From contig NZ_JAQYUU010000001.1 of NCBI RefSeq assembly GCF_028728205.1, forward strand, positions 919,318 through 983,317: 64,000 nucleotides of DNA, given 5' to 3'. The position numbers were made by a program, and so were the translations under genes. Shown here piece by piece: positions 26,949-34,883 of the stretch (position 1 is its first letter; every line of letters begins with the position of its first letter). Source of the DNA: Clostridium sp. 'White wine YQ'. Its GTDB lineage: Bacteria > Bacillota > Clostridia > Clostridiales > Clostridiaceae. Below the pieces are notes generated by a model. That model did not search any database, had not been told where the DNA came from, and saw only the letters and a program-made list of their open reading frames with translations.

Positions 26949-27629
26949 ATGAGCAAGATAAAAGTTTTAACTAACATATTTAAAGCAAATGAAGAGCTTG
27001 GGTCAGCAAATAGGGAAAAGTTTAGAGAAAAAGGTATATTTGCAATAAATTTAATGAGTTCTCCAGGTTCAGGTAAAACTTCAATTCTAGAAAGCTTAAT
27101 TAGAAAAATGAAAGACGACTTTAATATAGCCGTTATAGAAGGAGATATATATACTGCAAAGGATGCAGAAAGAATTGATGCCTTAGGAGTACAAACCATT
27201 CAAATTAATACTCAAGGAGCTTGTCACTTAGACTCATCAATGATTAAAGAAGCACTCGATGAGCTAGATTTAGAGCCTGTAGATTTATTAATAATTGAAA
27301 ATGTAGGCAATTTAGTATGTCCAGCGGAGTTTGAAGTAGGAGAAGATGTTAAAATTTCGGTGTTAAGTATTCCAGAAGGTAGTGATAAACCATCAAAGTA
27401 CCCTCTGATGTTTGAAAAAAGTAGTGCTATTATACTAAATAAAATTGATTTATTACAGTTTACTAACTTCAATAAAGAGGAGTTTTATAGTGATATAAAT
27501 TCATTAAATGCAAATGTAAAAGTATTTGAAACATCTTGTATAAGGAATGAGGGTATAGATGAAATATGTAAATGGGTAAGAGAGAGGATAGAGGATAAAA
27601 AACATTTTTATGATATTTATAAGGCCTAA
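26949..27629 (+). CDS. hypB: HypB GTPase for nickel insertion
   Basis: The 226-residue SIMIBI-class GTPase has P-loop SSPGSGKTS, the switch region VIEGDIYTAKDAERI, NVGNLVCPAEFEVGE, and the guanine-specificity motif NKIDL. The N terminus lacks the His-rich stretch and the CxxCGC nickel site found in some homologues, so it is the minimal form without nickel storage. It works with HypA during Ni insertion. hypC follows after 38 bases. Confidence 0.97.
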   Translation: MSKIKVLTNIFKANEELGSANREKFREKGIFAINLMSSPGSGKTSILESLIRKMKDDFNIAVIEGDIYTAKDAERIDALGVQTIQINTQGACHLDSSMIKEALDELDLEPVDLLIIENVGNLVCPAEFEVGEDVKISVLSIPEGSDKPSKYPLMFEKSSAIILNKIDLLQFTNFNKEEFYSDINSLNANVKVFETSCIRNEGIDEICKWVRERIEDKKHFYDIYKA

Positions 27630-27667
27630 AATAATGGTGTCCATTAATATTCGTAGGGGGAAAGCTA

Positions 27668-27895
27668 ATGTGTCTCGGTGTTCCAGGTAAAATAATTTCT
27701 AGAAATGGTACTAGAGGAATGGCATTAATAGGGGGAGTTCAAAGAGAGGTATTCTTGCAATTAGTGCCAGAAGCCAAGTTAGGTGAATATGTACTAGTTC
27801 ATGCAGGTTGCGCACTTGCAATAATAGATGAAGGAGAAGCAGAGAGTACACTATGTTTACTTAAGGAGTTATCTGAAAATGAAGTTCATAGATGA
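27668..27895 (+). CDS. hypC: HypC maturation chaperone
   Basis: The 75-residue chaperone begins MCLGVPGKI; the N-terminal Cys after Met removal is essential for holding the Fe(CN)2CO unit. VLVHAGCALAIIDEGEA is the rest of the conserved core. It complexes with HypD and with the large subunit precursor. GGGGGAAAG precedes the ATG, and the 3' end overlaps hypD by 17 bases. Confidence 0.96.
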   Translation: MCLGVPGKIISRNGTRGMALIGGVQREVFLQLVPEAKLGEYVLVHAGCALAIIDEGEAESTLCLLKELSENEVHR

Positions 27896-28958
27896 ATATA
27901 GAAATCTAGAATACGCTGGAGTATTAATTAAAGAAATTGAAAAATTAAGTAATAAAGATATAACCATAATGGAAGTATGCGGAACTCATACCATGTCAAT
28001 ATTTAAGTATGGGATAAAAGACATTTTACCTAAAAACATAAAAATAATTTCAGGCCCTGGTTGTCCTGTATGTGTTACTCCTGAAAGCTATATCGATATA
28101 GCTATAAATCTATCAAAAAGAGAAGATGTAATTATTGCAACTTTTGGGGATATGCTAAGAGTTCCAGGAAAAGAAGGTACATTGTTAAATAGAAAATCCA
28201 TAGATAATAATATTAGAATAATATATTCGTCAATGGATGCAATTAATATTGCAATAAAAAATCCTAATAAGAAAGTAGTATTTTTATCTTTAGGATTTGA
28301 AGCAACTATACCTATGGCTGCAATAACAGCTATTGAGGTTAAAAATAGAAAAATAAATAATTTTCTTTTCTTAACGTCTCATAGAAAAATGCCTCCAATA
28401 ATTGAAAAGTTATCAAAAGATCCAGAACTTAAGACCAATGGTTACTTACTTCCAGGTCATGTTTGTGCCATTACTGGTATTAAAGAATTTGAAACTTTAA
28501 GCAGCAAATATAAAATTCCAGGTGTAGTTACAGGTTTTGAACCTATTGATATTTTACAAGGCATCAAAAAATTAATTGAAATTATAAATAAAAATGAGAC
28601 TAGCGTAATAAATGAATATAAACGAGTAGTTAGGGAAAATGGAAATGAAAATGCAAAAAAATATATAAATAAAGTATTTAAAATTTCTGATGGTGAGTGG
28701 AGAGGGATAGGAAAAGTATTAGAAAGTGAATTTGTTCTAAAAGATGAATATGAGGCATATGATGCAATTAGGTATTTCAAAATAAACATAAAAAGAAATA
28801 ATGAAATATCTATGTGCAGATGTGGAGAAATATTAACAGGAAAAATCACTCCAAAGATGTGTCCATTATTCAGAAAGGTTTGTACACCAGAAAATCCAGT
28901 AGGTGCCTGTATGGTTTCTACAGAGGGGACATGCTCTGCATATTATAAGTACAGTTAG
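27879..28958 (+). CDS. hypD: HypD iron-cyanide assembly scaffold
   Basis: The 359-residue Fe-S protein assembles Fe(CN)2CO with HypC. Motifs include MEVCGTHTMSIFKYG, SGPGCPVCVTP, LPGHVCAITG, and the C-terminal cluster-binding region CRCGEIL..CPLF..CTPE..GACMVSTEGTC. AAGGAG (27863-27868) ten bases before the ATG at 27879 and alignment with the family N terminus set the start. Its start lies inside hypC, so the two partners are translationally coupled. Confidence 0.96.
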   Translation: MKFIDEYRNLEYAGVLIKEIEKLSNKDITIMEVCGTHTMSIFKYGIKDILPKNIKIISGPGCPVCVTPESYIDIAINLSKREDVIIATFGDMLRVPGKEGTLLNRKSIDNNIRIIYSSMDAINIAIKNPNKKVVFLSLGFEATIPMAAITAIEVKNRKINNFLFLTSHRKMPPIIEKLSKDPELKTNGYLLPGHVCAITGIKEFETLSSKYKIPGVVTGFEPIDILQGIKKLIEIINKNETSVINEYKRVVRENGNENAKKYINKVFKISDGEWRGIGKVLESEFVLKDEYEAYDAIRYFKINIKRNNEISMCRCGEILTGKITPKMCPLFRKVCTPENPVGACMVSTEGTCSAYYKYS

Positions 28959-28971
28959 GAGAGATGTAAAA

Positions 28972-29976
28972 GTGGAGAAAATTACACTAATTCATGGTGA
29001 AGGTGGCAAACAATCAAATAACTTAATTAAGGAATTATTTATAAAGCATTTTAATAATAAGACATTAAAAGAAATGGGAGACGCAGCATGTTTAACCCTA
29101 AGTTCAAAAAAAATAGCTTTCACTACTGATTCTTATGTTGTAAATCCTATATTTTTTAGCGGTGGTAACATAGGAAAACTTGCTTTATGTGGAACAATAA
29201 ATGATCTTGCAGTAAGTGGAGCAAAACCAGTATACATTACAGCTGGATTTATAATAGAAGATGGATTTCCATATAAAGATTTAGAAGAAATAGTAAGTTC
29301 TATGGGGACAGAGGCTAAAAAAGCTGGAGTTCAAATCGTTGCTGGAGATACAAAAGTTGTAGAAAATGGTTTAGCTGATGGGATCTATATAAATACTTCG
29401 GGTATTGGAATTATAGAAGAAGACATAAATATAAACGCAAAAAATGTAACATCAGGGGATGTAATCATATTAAGTGGAACATTAGGAGATCACGGCACAA
29501 CAATATGCTGTGAAAGAAATAATTTTGCAATAAAGGGAAATATAAAAAGTGATTGTGCAGCATTAAATTCTCTAGTAGAAGAGATGATTAATGTGTGTCC
29601 TAAAATTCATATGATGAGAGATGCAACAAGAGGTGGACTTGCAGCAGTATTAAATGAAATAGCAGAAATGAGTAATACTGAAATTACTATATATGAAAAT
29701 AATATTCCAATAAGCGAAGGTGTAAAAGGAGTTTGTTACTTATTAGGATTGGATCCATTATACTTAGCAAATGAGGGAAAGTTGTGTGCAATTTTGCCCA
29801 AGGAACATAGTGAAACTGTACTAGAAGTTATGAAAAAACATCCTTTAGGGAAAGAGGCTGCAATTATTGGTGAGATAGCTGAAGGAAAGAAAGGAAAAGT
29901 ATATCTAAAGACTATAATTGGAGGCACAAGGATTATAGATATGCCATCAGGAATACAGTTACCTAGAATATGTTAA
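28972..29976 (+). CDS. hypE: HypE carbamoyl dehydratase
   Basis: The 334-residue PurM-like ATPase converts the C-terminal Cys thiocarbamate to thiocyanate. It begins VEKITLIHGEGGKQSN, has GDAACLTLSSKKIAFTTDSY, VVAGDTKVVE and MMRDATRGGLAAVLNEIAE, and ends in QLPRIC, with the acceptor Cys as last residue. The GTG start at 28972 has AGGAGA nine bases upstream; an in-frame ATG inside hypD is not needed. It completes the hypFABCDE set. Confidence 0.97.
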   Translation: MEKITLIHGEGGKQSNNLIKELFIKHFNNKTLKEMGDAACLTLSSKKIAFTTDSYVVNPIFFSGGNIGKLALCGTINDLAVSGAKPVYITAGFIIEDGFPYKDLEEIVSSMGTEAKKAGVQIVAGDTKVVENGLADGIYINTSGIGIIEEDININAKNVTSGDVIILSGTLGDHGTTICCERNNFAIKGNIKSDCAALNSLVEEMINVCPKIHMMRDATRGGLAAVLNEIAEMSNTEITIYENNIPISEGVKGVCYLLGLDPLYLANEGKLCAILPKEHSETVLEVMKKHPLGKEAAIIGEIAEGKKGKVYLKTIIGGTRIIDMPSGIQLPRIC

Positions 29977-29998
29977 AGACTCAAATTGAATAAAAAAT

Positions 29999-30057
29999 TA
30001 ACGTAAGGTAATACTAAATCTTGAATTGATACTTAGTTGTATTTAGTAAGTTACGTT
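29999..30057 (+). promoter_or_regulatory. Structured intergenic hairpin 1 after hypE
   Basis: AACGTAA (30000-30006) pairs with TTACGTT (30051-30057), and ACTAAAT (30013-30019) with ATTTAGT (30041-30047). They form one long interrupted stem. No T run follows, so it is not a standard terminator. Confidence 0.5.
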
Positions 30058-30082
30058 TAATTTATTTTATGTCTGTAGCTTT

Positions 30083-30152
30083 AAAGGGTTTTTTATAGGA
30101 AACTTAACTTATTCTTACATAAATAAGTTATTAGTTAAACTTAAAACCCTTT
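30083..30152 (+). promoter_or_regulatory. Structured intergenic hairpin 2
   Basis: AAAGGGTTTT (30083-30092) pairs with AAAACCCTTT (30143-30152). An inner AACTTATT (30106-30113) pairs with AATAAGTT (30122-30129). The whole lies 67 bases before a 54-codon gene. Its function is unknown; it could be a leader RNA or small RNA. Confidence 0.5.
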
Positions 30153-30218
30153 ATATAAATAGTAACTAAAATATTTGATGCAGCTAAGCATTCCTATGAA
30201 CTAAAGGAGGAAGCTTTA

Positions 30219-30383
30219 ATGAGTGATGAAAAGATTTTAAAAAAAGGCGAACATGAGAAAGCTATGGTTAGAGCTAAAGATATGCTTGATAAAGGTGTAG
30301 GAATTACAGAAATCATTGAAGAAACTCACTTAAGTGAAGAAAATGTTATGAAGGCAATGAAAAAGCTTGAAGCAAAATCTTAA
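30219..30383 (+). CDS. Small 54-residue helical protein, HTH-like
   Basis: An ATG with a perfect AAAGGAGG eight bases upstream opens a 54-codon frame beginning MSDEKILKKGEHEKAMVRA and ending MKKLEAKS. Residues 20-46 (MLDKGVGITEIIEETHLSEE) look like a short helix-turn-helix with the usual hydrophobic spacing. It is charged, Lys/Glu rich and has no membrane segment. A terminator follows at 30407. It was probably missed by length cut-offs. Function unknown; a small DNA-binding or partner protein is possible. Confidence 0.75.
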   Translation: MSDEKILKKGEHEKAMVRAKDMLDKGVGITEIIEETHLSEENVMKAMKKLEAKS

Positions 30384-30406
30384 AATATTTGTAATCTATG
30401 AGTATT

Positions 30407-30446
30407 AATAAGTTTAAGAGTAAAGTCTTAAACTTATTTTTTTATT
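30407..30446 (+). terminator. Terminator after the 54-residue gene
   Basis: AATAAGTTTAAGA/TCTTAAACTTATT is a 13-bp stem followed by TTTTTTATTTT. Confidence 0.9.
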
Positions 30447-30518
30447 TTGAAATTAATATAAACTTCTTATTTTTTGGAAAAAAGTGGTATAATCGGTATT
30501 AAAGGGGAGTGGTATAAT

Positions 30519-31676
30519 ATGGAAAAGGTTGCGCTTTTAAAGTGTACTGAATATGATGTAGATATTATTGAGAAAAAACTTAGAGAGGGTTTTGAACTTT
30601 TAGGTGGAGAAACATTCCTAAAAACACTTATACCTAAAGATAGTAAAGTGCTTCTAAAACCTAATTTATTAAGTGTTATTGAAAAGGGGTCACCAGTTAT
30701 AACCCATTATGCTTTTTTTGAAGCAGTTATTAGAATAGTTAAGGAATATAGCAATAATATAGTTTTTGGAGATTCACCAGGTTCTGAAGATACTAGAAAA
30801 GCTGCAGAAAATTCCGGGCTAATGGAAGTGGCTAATAAATATGGAGTAGAGTTTGTGGATTTTAATGAGGAAGTTCATGTCGAACTTGAAAATCCAATTA
30901 TGTACAAGTATTGGAATATAGCTAAAGCACCATATGAGGCTGATGTAGTTATTACTCTTCCAAAACTAAAAACTCACGCAATGATGTATTATACTGGAGC
31001 AGTTAAGAATCAATTTGGTTGTATTCCAGGTAGAAAAAAAGCAGAGTGGCATACAAAGTTGCCTGAACCAATAAAATTCAGTAAGATGCTATTGGATTTA
31101 AATTCAGTTGTTAAAACAAGTTTTGCAATACTTGACGGAATAATAGCTATGGAAGGAAATGGACCTAGAAACGGTACGCCTAAAAAAATGGATACTATAA
31201 TAATGGGGAAATGTCTTTCAGCAGTAGATTCTACAGCCGTAAGACTAATTGGTTATGATATGGTATTGGAAGTACCTTTTTTAAATGTAGCTCATGAAAC
31301 TAAATGGGGAGCAGTACTTCCAGAAGAAATTGAGGTATTAGGTGAGAAAATTGAAAAAATGAGATGCAAGAATTTTAAACTATCTCGTAATGCAAAGGTG
31401 GTTAATTTTTTGACACCAACATTAAACAATTTAGTTTCCTCACTAACTGCACCTAATCCAGTATTAGTTGAAGATAAATGCGTAGGATGCAAAAAATGCG
31501 ATGAAGTATGTCCAGAAAGACCAAAAGTAATAACCTTTGTTGAAAAAGATAAGAAATTAAGACCTAAGTGGAATTACAGCAGCTGTATTAGATGCTTTTG
31601 TTGTCAGGAACTTTGTCCAAAAGGAGCAATTGAAACAAAGCATAAAGCTATAAGTAAAAGATTTGGTGTGAAATAG
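30519..31676 (+). CDS. DUF362 protein with two [4Fe-4S] ferredoxin motifs
   Basis: The 385-residue protein has an N-terminal DUF362 domain (about 1-300; VLLKPNLLS, ITLPKLKTHAMMYYTGAVKN) and a C-terminal dicluster ferredoxin domain with VEDKCVGCKKCDEVCPERP and SCIRCFCCQELCPKGAI. Such proteins are thought to pass electrons to unknown partners. The start at 30519 follows GGGGAG and TATAAT at 30488-30493; an earlier in-frame ATG at 30474 has no site. It lies downstream of the hydrogenase block but has its own promoter. Confidence 0.88.
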   Translation: MEKVALLKCTEYDVDIIEKKLREGFELLGGETFLKTLIPKDSKVLLKPNLLSVIEKGSPVITHYAFFEAVIRIVKEYSNNIVFGDSPGSEDTRKAAENSGLMEVANKYGVEFVDFNEEVHVELENPIMYKYWNIAKAPYEADVVITLPKLKTHAMMYYTGAVKNQFGCIPGRKKAEWHTKLPEPIKFSKMLLDLNSVVKTSFAILDGIIAMEGNGPRNGTPKKMDTIIMGKCLSAVDSTAVRLIGYDMVLEVPFLNVAHETKWGAVLPEEIEVLGEKIEKMRCKNFKLSRNAKVVNFLTPTLNNLVSSLTAPNPVLVEDKCVGCKKCDEVCPERPKVITFVEKDKKLRPKWNYSSCIRCFCCQELCPKGAIETKHKAISKRFGVK

Positions 31677-31768
31677 TTGCTGATTTTATTAGGTTAAAAA
31701 CAAAAAATACCTATGAAAGTATACTGGCCCATGCATTCCTCAGTATATTTGGAAGATAGTTAATATTA

Positions 31769-31801
31769 AAAAGTTCTTTGGTAAAACCAAAGAGCTTTTT
31801 T
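31769..31801 (+). terminator. Terminator downstream of the DUF362 gene
   Basis: AGTTCTTTGGT pairs with ACCAAAGAGCT (one G-T wobble), followed by TTTTTT. Confidence 0.75.
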
Positions 31802-31826
31802 AGTATACCCTAAATTAGGATAAGTT

Positions 31827-31840
31827 TCACGATATAGTGA
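31827..31840 (+). promoter_or_regulatory. TCAC-N6-GTGA palindrome (distal)
   Basis: TCACGATATAGTGA has the same geometry as the site at 31967 and shares the inner ATAGTGA. It lies 140 bases upstream of that site. Confidence 0.5.
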
Positions 31841-31930
31841 AAAGAAAACGATAATAATAGTTAGAGGGTGAAAATGAGGGGTGATTTGATAATTAGACAG
31901 TATTTGAACCAAAGGAAAGTTATTTAATAA

Positions 31931-31980
31931 TTGCAAGTTGTTAGGGGAAAACATATAATTAAATTGTCACTAGATAGTGA
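31931..31980 (+). promoter_or_regulatory. Promoter of the HTH gene with proximal TCAC-N6-GTGA site
   Basis: TTGCAA (31931-31936), 17 bases and TATAAT (31954-31959) form a promoter. TCACTAGATAGTGA at 31967-31980 covers the expected start site, as a repressor site would. Confidence 0.6.
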
Positions 31981-32006
31981 ACAAGTAATAAGGGGTGAAT
32001 TAAGTT

Positions 32007-32786
32007 ATGAGTAATATCTGCATTATAACAATGGAGAATAGAAGACTTTATCCTGCTCAGGTTTATGAAACTAAAGATAACCAATTAGAGGTGCCGCTTT
32101 TAAGTATTGATGCTATTTATAATTTATTATACAAAAGAGAAAGTATATTGGTTTTAGCTAATCAGTATGATCAAATGGGAATGAAATTAGAGAACTTTAA
32201 CGGACATTTAGAAAAGTCAGATATAAAAGCAATATTTATGATAAATGATGAAGAAAATATAAGAAAGATTAATGAAGTAATGACCTTATCAGAAGCAGCA
32301 AAAAAGTGGGGGCTATCTGATGGCTCTACAATTAGAAAAGCTATAGAAAGAGGCAAATTTGAACAAGATGAAATAAAGCAGGCTGGTGATGTATGGATTA
32401 CTACCTATTCTGCTATGGAAAAAGTATTTGGAAATGTAAAAAGTGAAGAAAATGAGTTCATCATCTATGATGATTTAGAAAGTTGTATCTATAAACTTTA
32501 TAATAAGGATGGTGCATTGGACTATCTTAAAGATGAAGAACTTGAAAGAAGAACAAAGGAAAATGATCATTTATATCAATATATAAAGGGAGTATTCGTT
32601 AGGGCTTTAGATGCCATAAAAAAAGGCCGTAAGGTGATAATTAAAAATAGCAGAAATAACAAGATAAAGCAGATAATGTGTACTGAAAAAGAGTTTTTTA
32701 GCTATATAGAACTCCTTCCACATTTAAGAATGATGTCAATGAAAAGAAATGAACAATTGATAGATGAACTTAAAAATAGTAAATGA
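32007..32786 (+). CDS. Helix-turn-helix protein (HTH_59-like)
   Basis: The 259-residue protein contains, around residues 92-137, MTLSEAAKKWGLSDGSTIRK followed by AIERGKF and DVWITTYSAMEKVFG. This is an excisionase/HTH_59-like fold seen in Firmicute proteins of unknown role. The N-terminal 85 residues and the C-terminal Lys-rich half are not recognised. There is no signal peptide. RBS AAGGGGTG. The paired palindromes upstream suggest self-regulation. Confidence 0.7.
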   Translation: MSNICIITMENRRLYPAQVYETKDNQLEVPLLSIDAIYNLLYKRESILVLANQYDQMGMKLENFNGHLEKSDIKAIFMINDEENIRKINEVMTLSEAAKKWGLSDGSTIRKAIERGKFEQDEIKQAGDVWITTYSAMEKVFGNVKSEENEFIIYDDLESCIYKLYNKDGALDYLKDEELERRTKENDHLYQYIKGVFVRALDAIKKGRKVIIKNSRNNKIKQIMCTEKEFFSYIELLPHLRMMSMKRNEQLIDELKNSK

Positions 32787-32790
32787 TAAT

Positions 32791-32825
32791 AAAAGTACCG
32801 TAAATTTTTTTACGGTACTTTTTAT
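32791..32825. terminator. Bidirectional terminator
   Basis: AAAGTACCGTAAA/TTTACGGTACTTT has A and T flanks and lies between two convergent genes. Confidence 0.88.
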
Positions 32826-32876
32826 ATAATTATTTAATACTAGGTAAATGACAATTTGAATGGATTTCTCAAGTCA

Positions 32877-33533
32877 TTAATAAATAAAGAATCTAAAAAA
32901 TGGATCAAATTTATACATTGGATATTGATAGTTATATGACATACTATTTTGGGTATTATATGGCATAGTATTTTGGGTATTACATGGCATATTATTTTGA
33001 GTATTATATGGCATAGCATTTTGGGTATTATATGGCATAGCATTTTGGGTAGTATATGGCATATCACTCTGGGTATTGTATGGCATATCATTTTGAGTAT
33101 TATACGGCATATCATTTTGGGTAATATATGGATTGTAATTATACATTGGGTTAAGGTTTTGGTGTTCATGAGACTGTTCATATGGGTGAGATTCATATTC
33201 AAAAGCATAAATTTCATAATTAATTTCTTGATGAGTATGGTCCTCTTTATGATGCTCTTTTTCGTGATCCTCTTTTTGATGCTTCTCGCAATGCTCTTCT
33301 TTGGATTTTTTATGTCTTAAATCCTCTGATTCAGTATTAGACTCTTCTATTGCAGCATCAGGGTCTTTAAAAAACTCCTCATCATAGTGAGTCCTAGCCA
33401 TAAAATATGGATTGGGTATAAATGGCATTTGAGTAAAATCAGGATACTGATTTATGCTTCTTGGGAAATAGATATTTTCAGAATTAGGGTCATACACATT
33501 TTCATTATTTTCAATTAAATTATCAGCTTGCAT
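32877..33533 (-). CDS. Low-complexity octapeptide-repeat protein
   Basis: The 218-residue protein has three parts: a Pro/Tyr/Asn-rich N terminus (QYPDFTQMPFIPNPYF), a strongly charged His/Glu/Lys stretch (EEHCEKHQKEDHEKEHHKED), and about eight tandem copies of xMPYNTQN. It ends in a Tyr/Phe-rich tail. There is no signal peptide. The composition resembles clostridial spore-coat or spore-surface proteins, which is inference. GGAG lies six bases before the ATG at 33533. The 24-bp repeat also opens long frames on other strands, which are shadows. Confidence 0.8.
   Translation of the reverse strand: MQADNLIENNENVYDPNSENIYFPRSINQYPDFTQMPFIPNPYFMARTHYDEEFFKDPDAAIEESNTESEDLRHKKSKEEHCEKHQKEDHEKEHHKEDHTHQEINYEIYAFEYESHPYEQSHEHQNLNPMYNYNPYITQNDMPYNTQNDMPYNTQSDMPYTTQNAMPYNTQNAMPYNTQNNMPCNTQNTMPYNTQNSMSYNYQYPMYKFDPFFRFFIY
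32936..33135 (-). repeat. 24-bp tandem repeat encoding xMPYNTQN
   Basis: There are about eight head-to-tail 24-bp units with third-position and a few coding changes (A, D, N, T or S at position 1; Cys or Thr in single copies). There are no spacers, so it is not a CRISPR array. Copy number can be expected to vary between strains. Confidence 0.92.
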
Positions 33534-33703
33534 TTTATACTCCATTAAAATATTTACTACACTAAATGATATATGAGAAATTAAATAAAAGGTGAATAAT
33601 AAAGATTTTATGTATAATTAAATAAATTCATTTAAAGTGATATAAAAACTTATTTGTATTATAATATACTAGAAGGTAAAAATTAGGATTAAAGGATGAA
33701 ATT

Positions 33704-34117
33704 ATGAAGAAAGTTATATCAATTATGATAATACTAATGATTATTACACAAGGCATAGTTTTATATATGTTTTTTAGTGATAAACTAGCAAGTTATCATG
33801 AATATATTGTAAATATCATTTGGATAGGTTCAGCAATACTGGGAGCTCTTTTTGGAATTTTATATTTTAGGGTAAATAAAGAAATTAAAATACCAATAAA
33901 TACAGCGTCAATAATAGCAATAGCAGGTATATTAGCATTTCCATTTCTACTTTTTAGATATTGGCTAGTTGTATTGGGCTTATTTATATTGGCATTGAGT
34001 TTACATTTTTATAAGTATAGAGAAAATAAATTCACCATTTTTCCAGTATTATCAACAATAATAGGTGTGTATTCAGGAGGTCTATATTTCTTAATGAGAG
34101 GGATAACTTCTATGTAG
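33704..34117 (+). CDS. Small membrane protein, unknown family
   Basis: The 137-residue protein has about five hydrophobic segments: VISIMIILMIITQGIVLYMF, IVNIIWIGSAILGALFGIL, ASIIAIAGILAFPFLLF, LVVLGLFILALSL and FPVLSTIIGVYSGGLYFLM. It has no recognisable motif. The start is supported by AAGGATG seven bases upstream. It is followed ten bases later by the HAD gene, so the two may share a transcript. I do not recognise the family. Confidence 0.75.
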   Translation: MKKVISIMIILMIITQGIVLYMFFSDKLASYHEYIVNIIWIGSAILGALFGILYFRVNKEIKIPINTASIIAIAGILAFPFLLFRYWLVVLGLFILALSLHFYKYRENKFTIFPVLSTIIGVYSGGLYFLMRGITSM

Positions 34118-34127
34118 GTGAATTTTT

Positions 34128-34850
34128 ATGAATAATAATATAAAAGCAATTTTATTAGATTCTGGGAGAGTATTAAATAGCCCAATAACTGGAAGTTGGT
34201 CTATTTCGCCCAATTTTTATAAATATATTAATAAGAAAAAGTTTAACTCGCCTTTTCTAAAAAATAAAAATAATGCAATGGAAAAAGCTTGGACATATAT
34301 AAATTCACAAAAATTAGTTGTTACAGAAGAAGAGGAGTTCAAACTCTTCCTAAAATTCTTTGAAATACTTTCTAGTGAATTACCAGAGCTTGAATTAAGT
34401 AATGAAAAAGTTCAATTATTAGCAATGGATTTTGTATATAACTATGATAAATACAAGTTTTATGATGATGTTTTTAAGGTGATACCATTGTTGAGTAAAA
34501 GTTATAAATTAGCTGTAATTTCTGATGCATGGCCCTCATTAGAAAATGTATTTAGACAAGCTAGTTTAAGAAATTATTTTTCTTCATTTATTATTTCTTC
34601 TAAAATAGGAGTTACCAAGCCAAATGAATTAATGTTTAAATGCGCATTAGAAGAATTAGGTGTTAAACCAGAAGAAGCACTTTTTATTGATGACAATCCC
34701 TATAATTGTGATGGAGCAAGTAAGCTCGGTATTAAGACAGTTTTACTTAATAGAGAAAAATTGCTATTGTTAAGAAACAAAGTGATTATTAGAAGTAAAC
34801 ATAAAGTAATCAGAAATTTATATGATTTATTAAAGTTATTAGAAAAGTAA
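34128..34850 (+). CDS. HAD-IA family hydrolase
   Basis: The 240-residue hydrolase has motif I LLDSGRVLN, with the nucleophile Asp but Gly in place of the second Asp, as in some FDxGxV-type HAD-IA enzymes. Motif II is AVISDAWPS, motif III has Lys in IGVTKPNELMF, and motif IV is ALFIDDNPYNCDGA. It is probably a phosphatase for a small phosphorylated metabolite; the substrate is not predictable. The start has AGGTG upstream. The altered motif I may slow turnover. Confidence 0.87.
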   Translation: MNNNIKAILLDSGRVLNSPITGSWSISPNFYKYINKKKFNSPFLKNKNNAMEKAWTYINSQKLVVTEEEEFKLFLKFFEILSSELPELELSNEKVQLLAMDFVYNYDKYKFYDDVFKVIPLLSKSYKLAVISDAWPSLENVFRQASLRNYFSSFIISSKIGVTKPNELMFKCALEELGVKPEEALFIDDNPYNCDGASKLGIKTVLLNREKLLLLRNKVIIRSKHKVIRNLYDLLKLLEK

Positions 34851-34883
34851 CTTTAAAAATTTAGACAAAAGGGAGGAATAAAT

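Larger units (their letters stand above)
31677..31930. other. Intergenic stretch with terminator and one palindrome
   Basis: Apart from the terminator at 31769 and the TCAC-N6-GTGA site at 31827, I see only a 17-codon ATG frame at 31873 with no support as a gene. Confidence 0.5.

Noticed and set aside
31873..31926. 17-codon ATG frame before the HTH gene
   Set aside because: It has a GAGGG sequence upstream but is too short and overlaps the promoter region.
32936..33135. Possible CRISPR-like array
   Set aside because: Units are 24 bp, directly adjacent and coding, with no unique spacers and no cas genes.
32840..33320. Long overlapping frames on both strands opposite the repeat protein
   Set aside because: They are produced by the 24-bp tandem repeat, which is open in several frames. 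They lack ribosome binding sites and have implausible Ile/His/Trp-rich composition.
34128..34850. Loss of the second Asp in HAD motif I as evidence of a dead enzyme
   Set aside because: DxG variants occur in active HAD-IA phosphatases such as the YihX type, so inactivity cannot be concluded.
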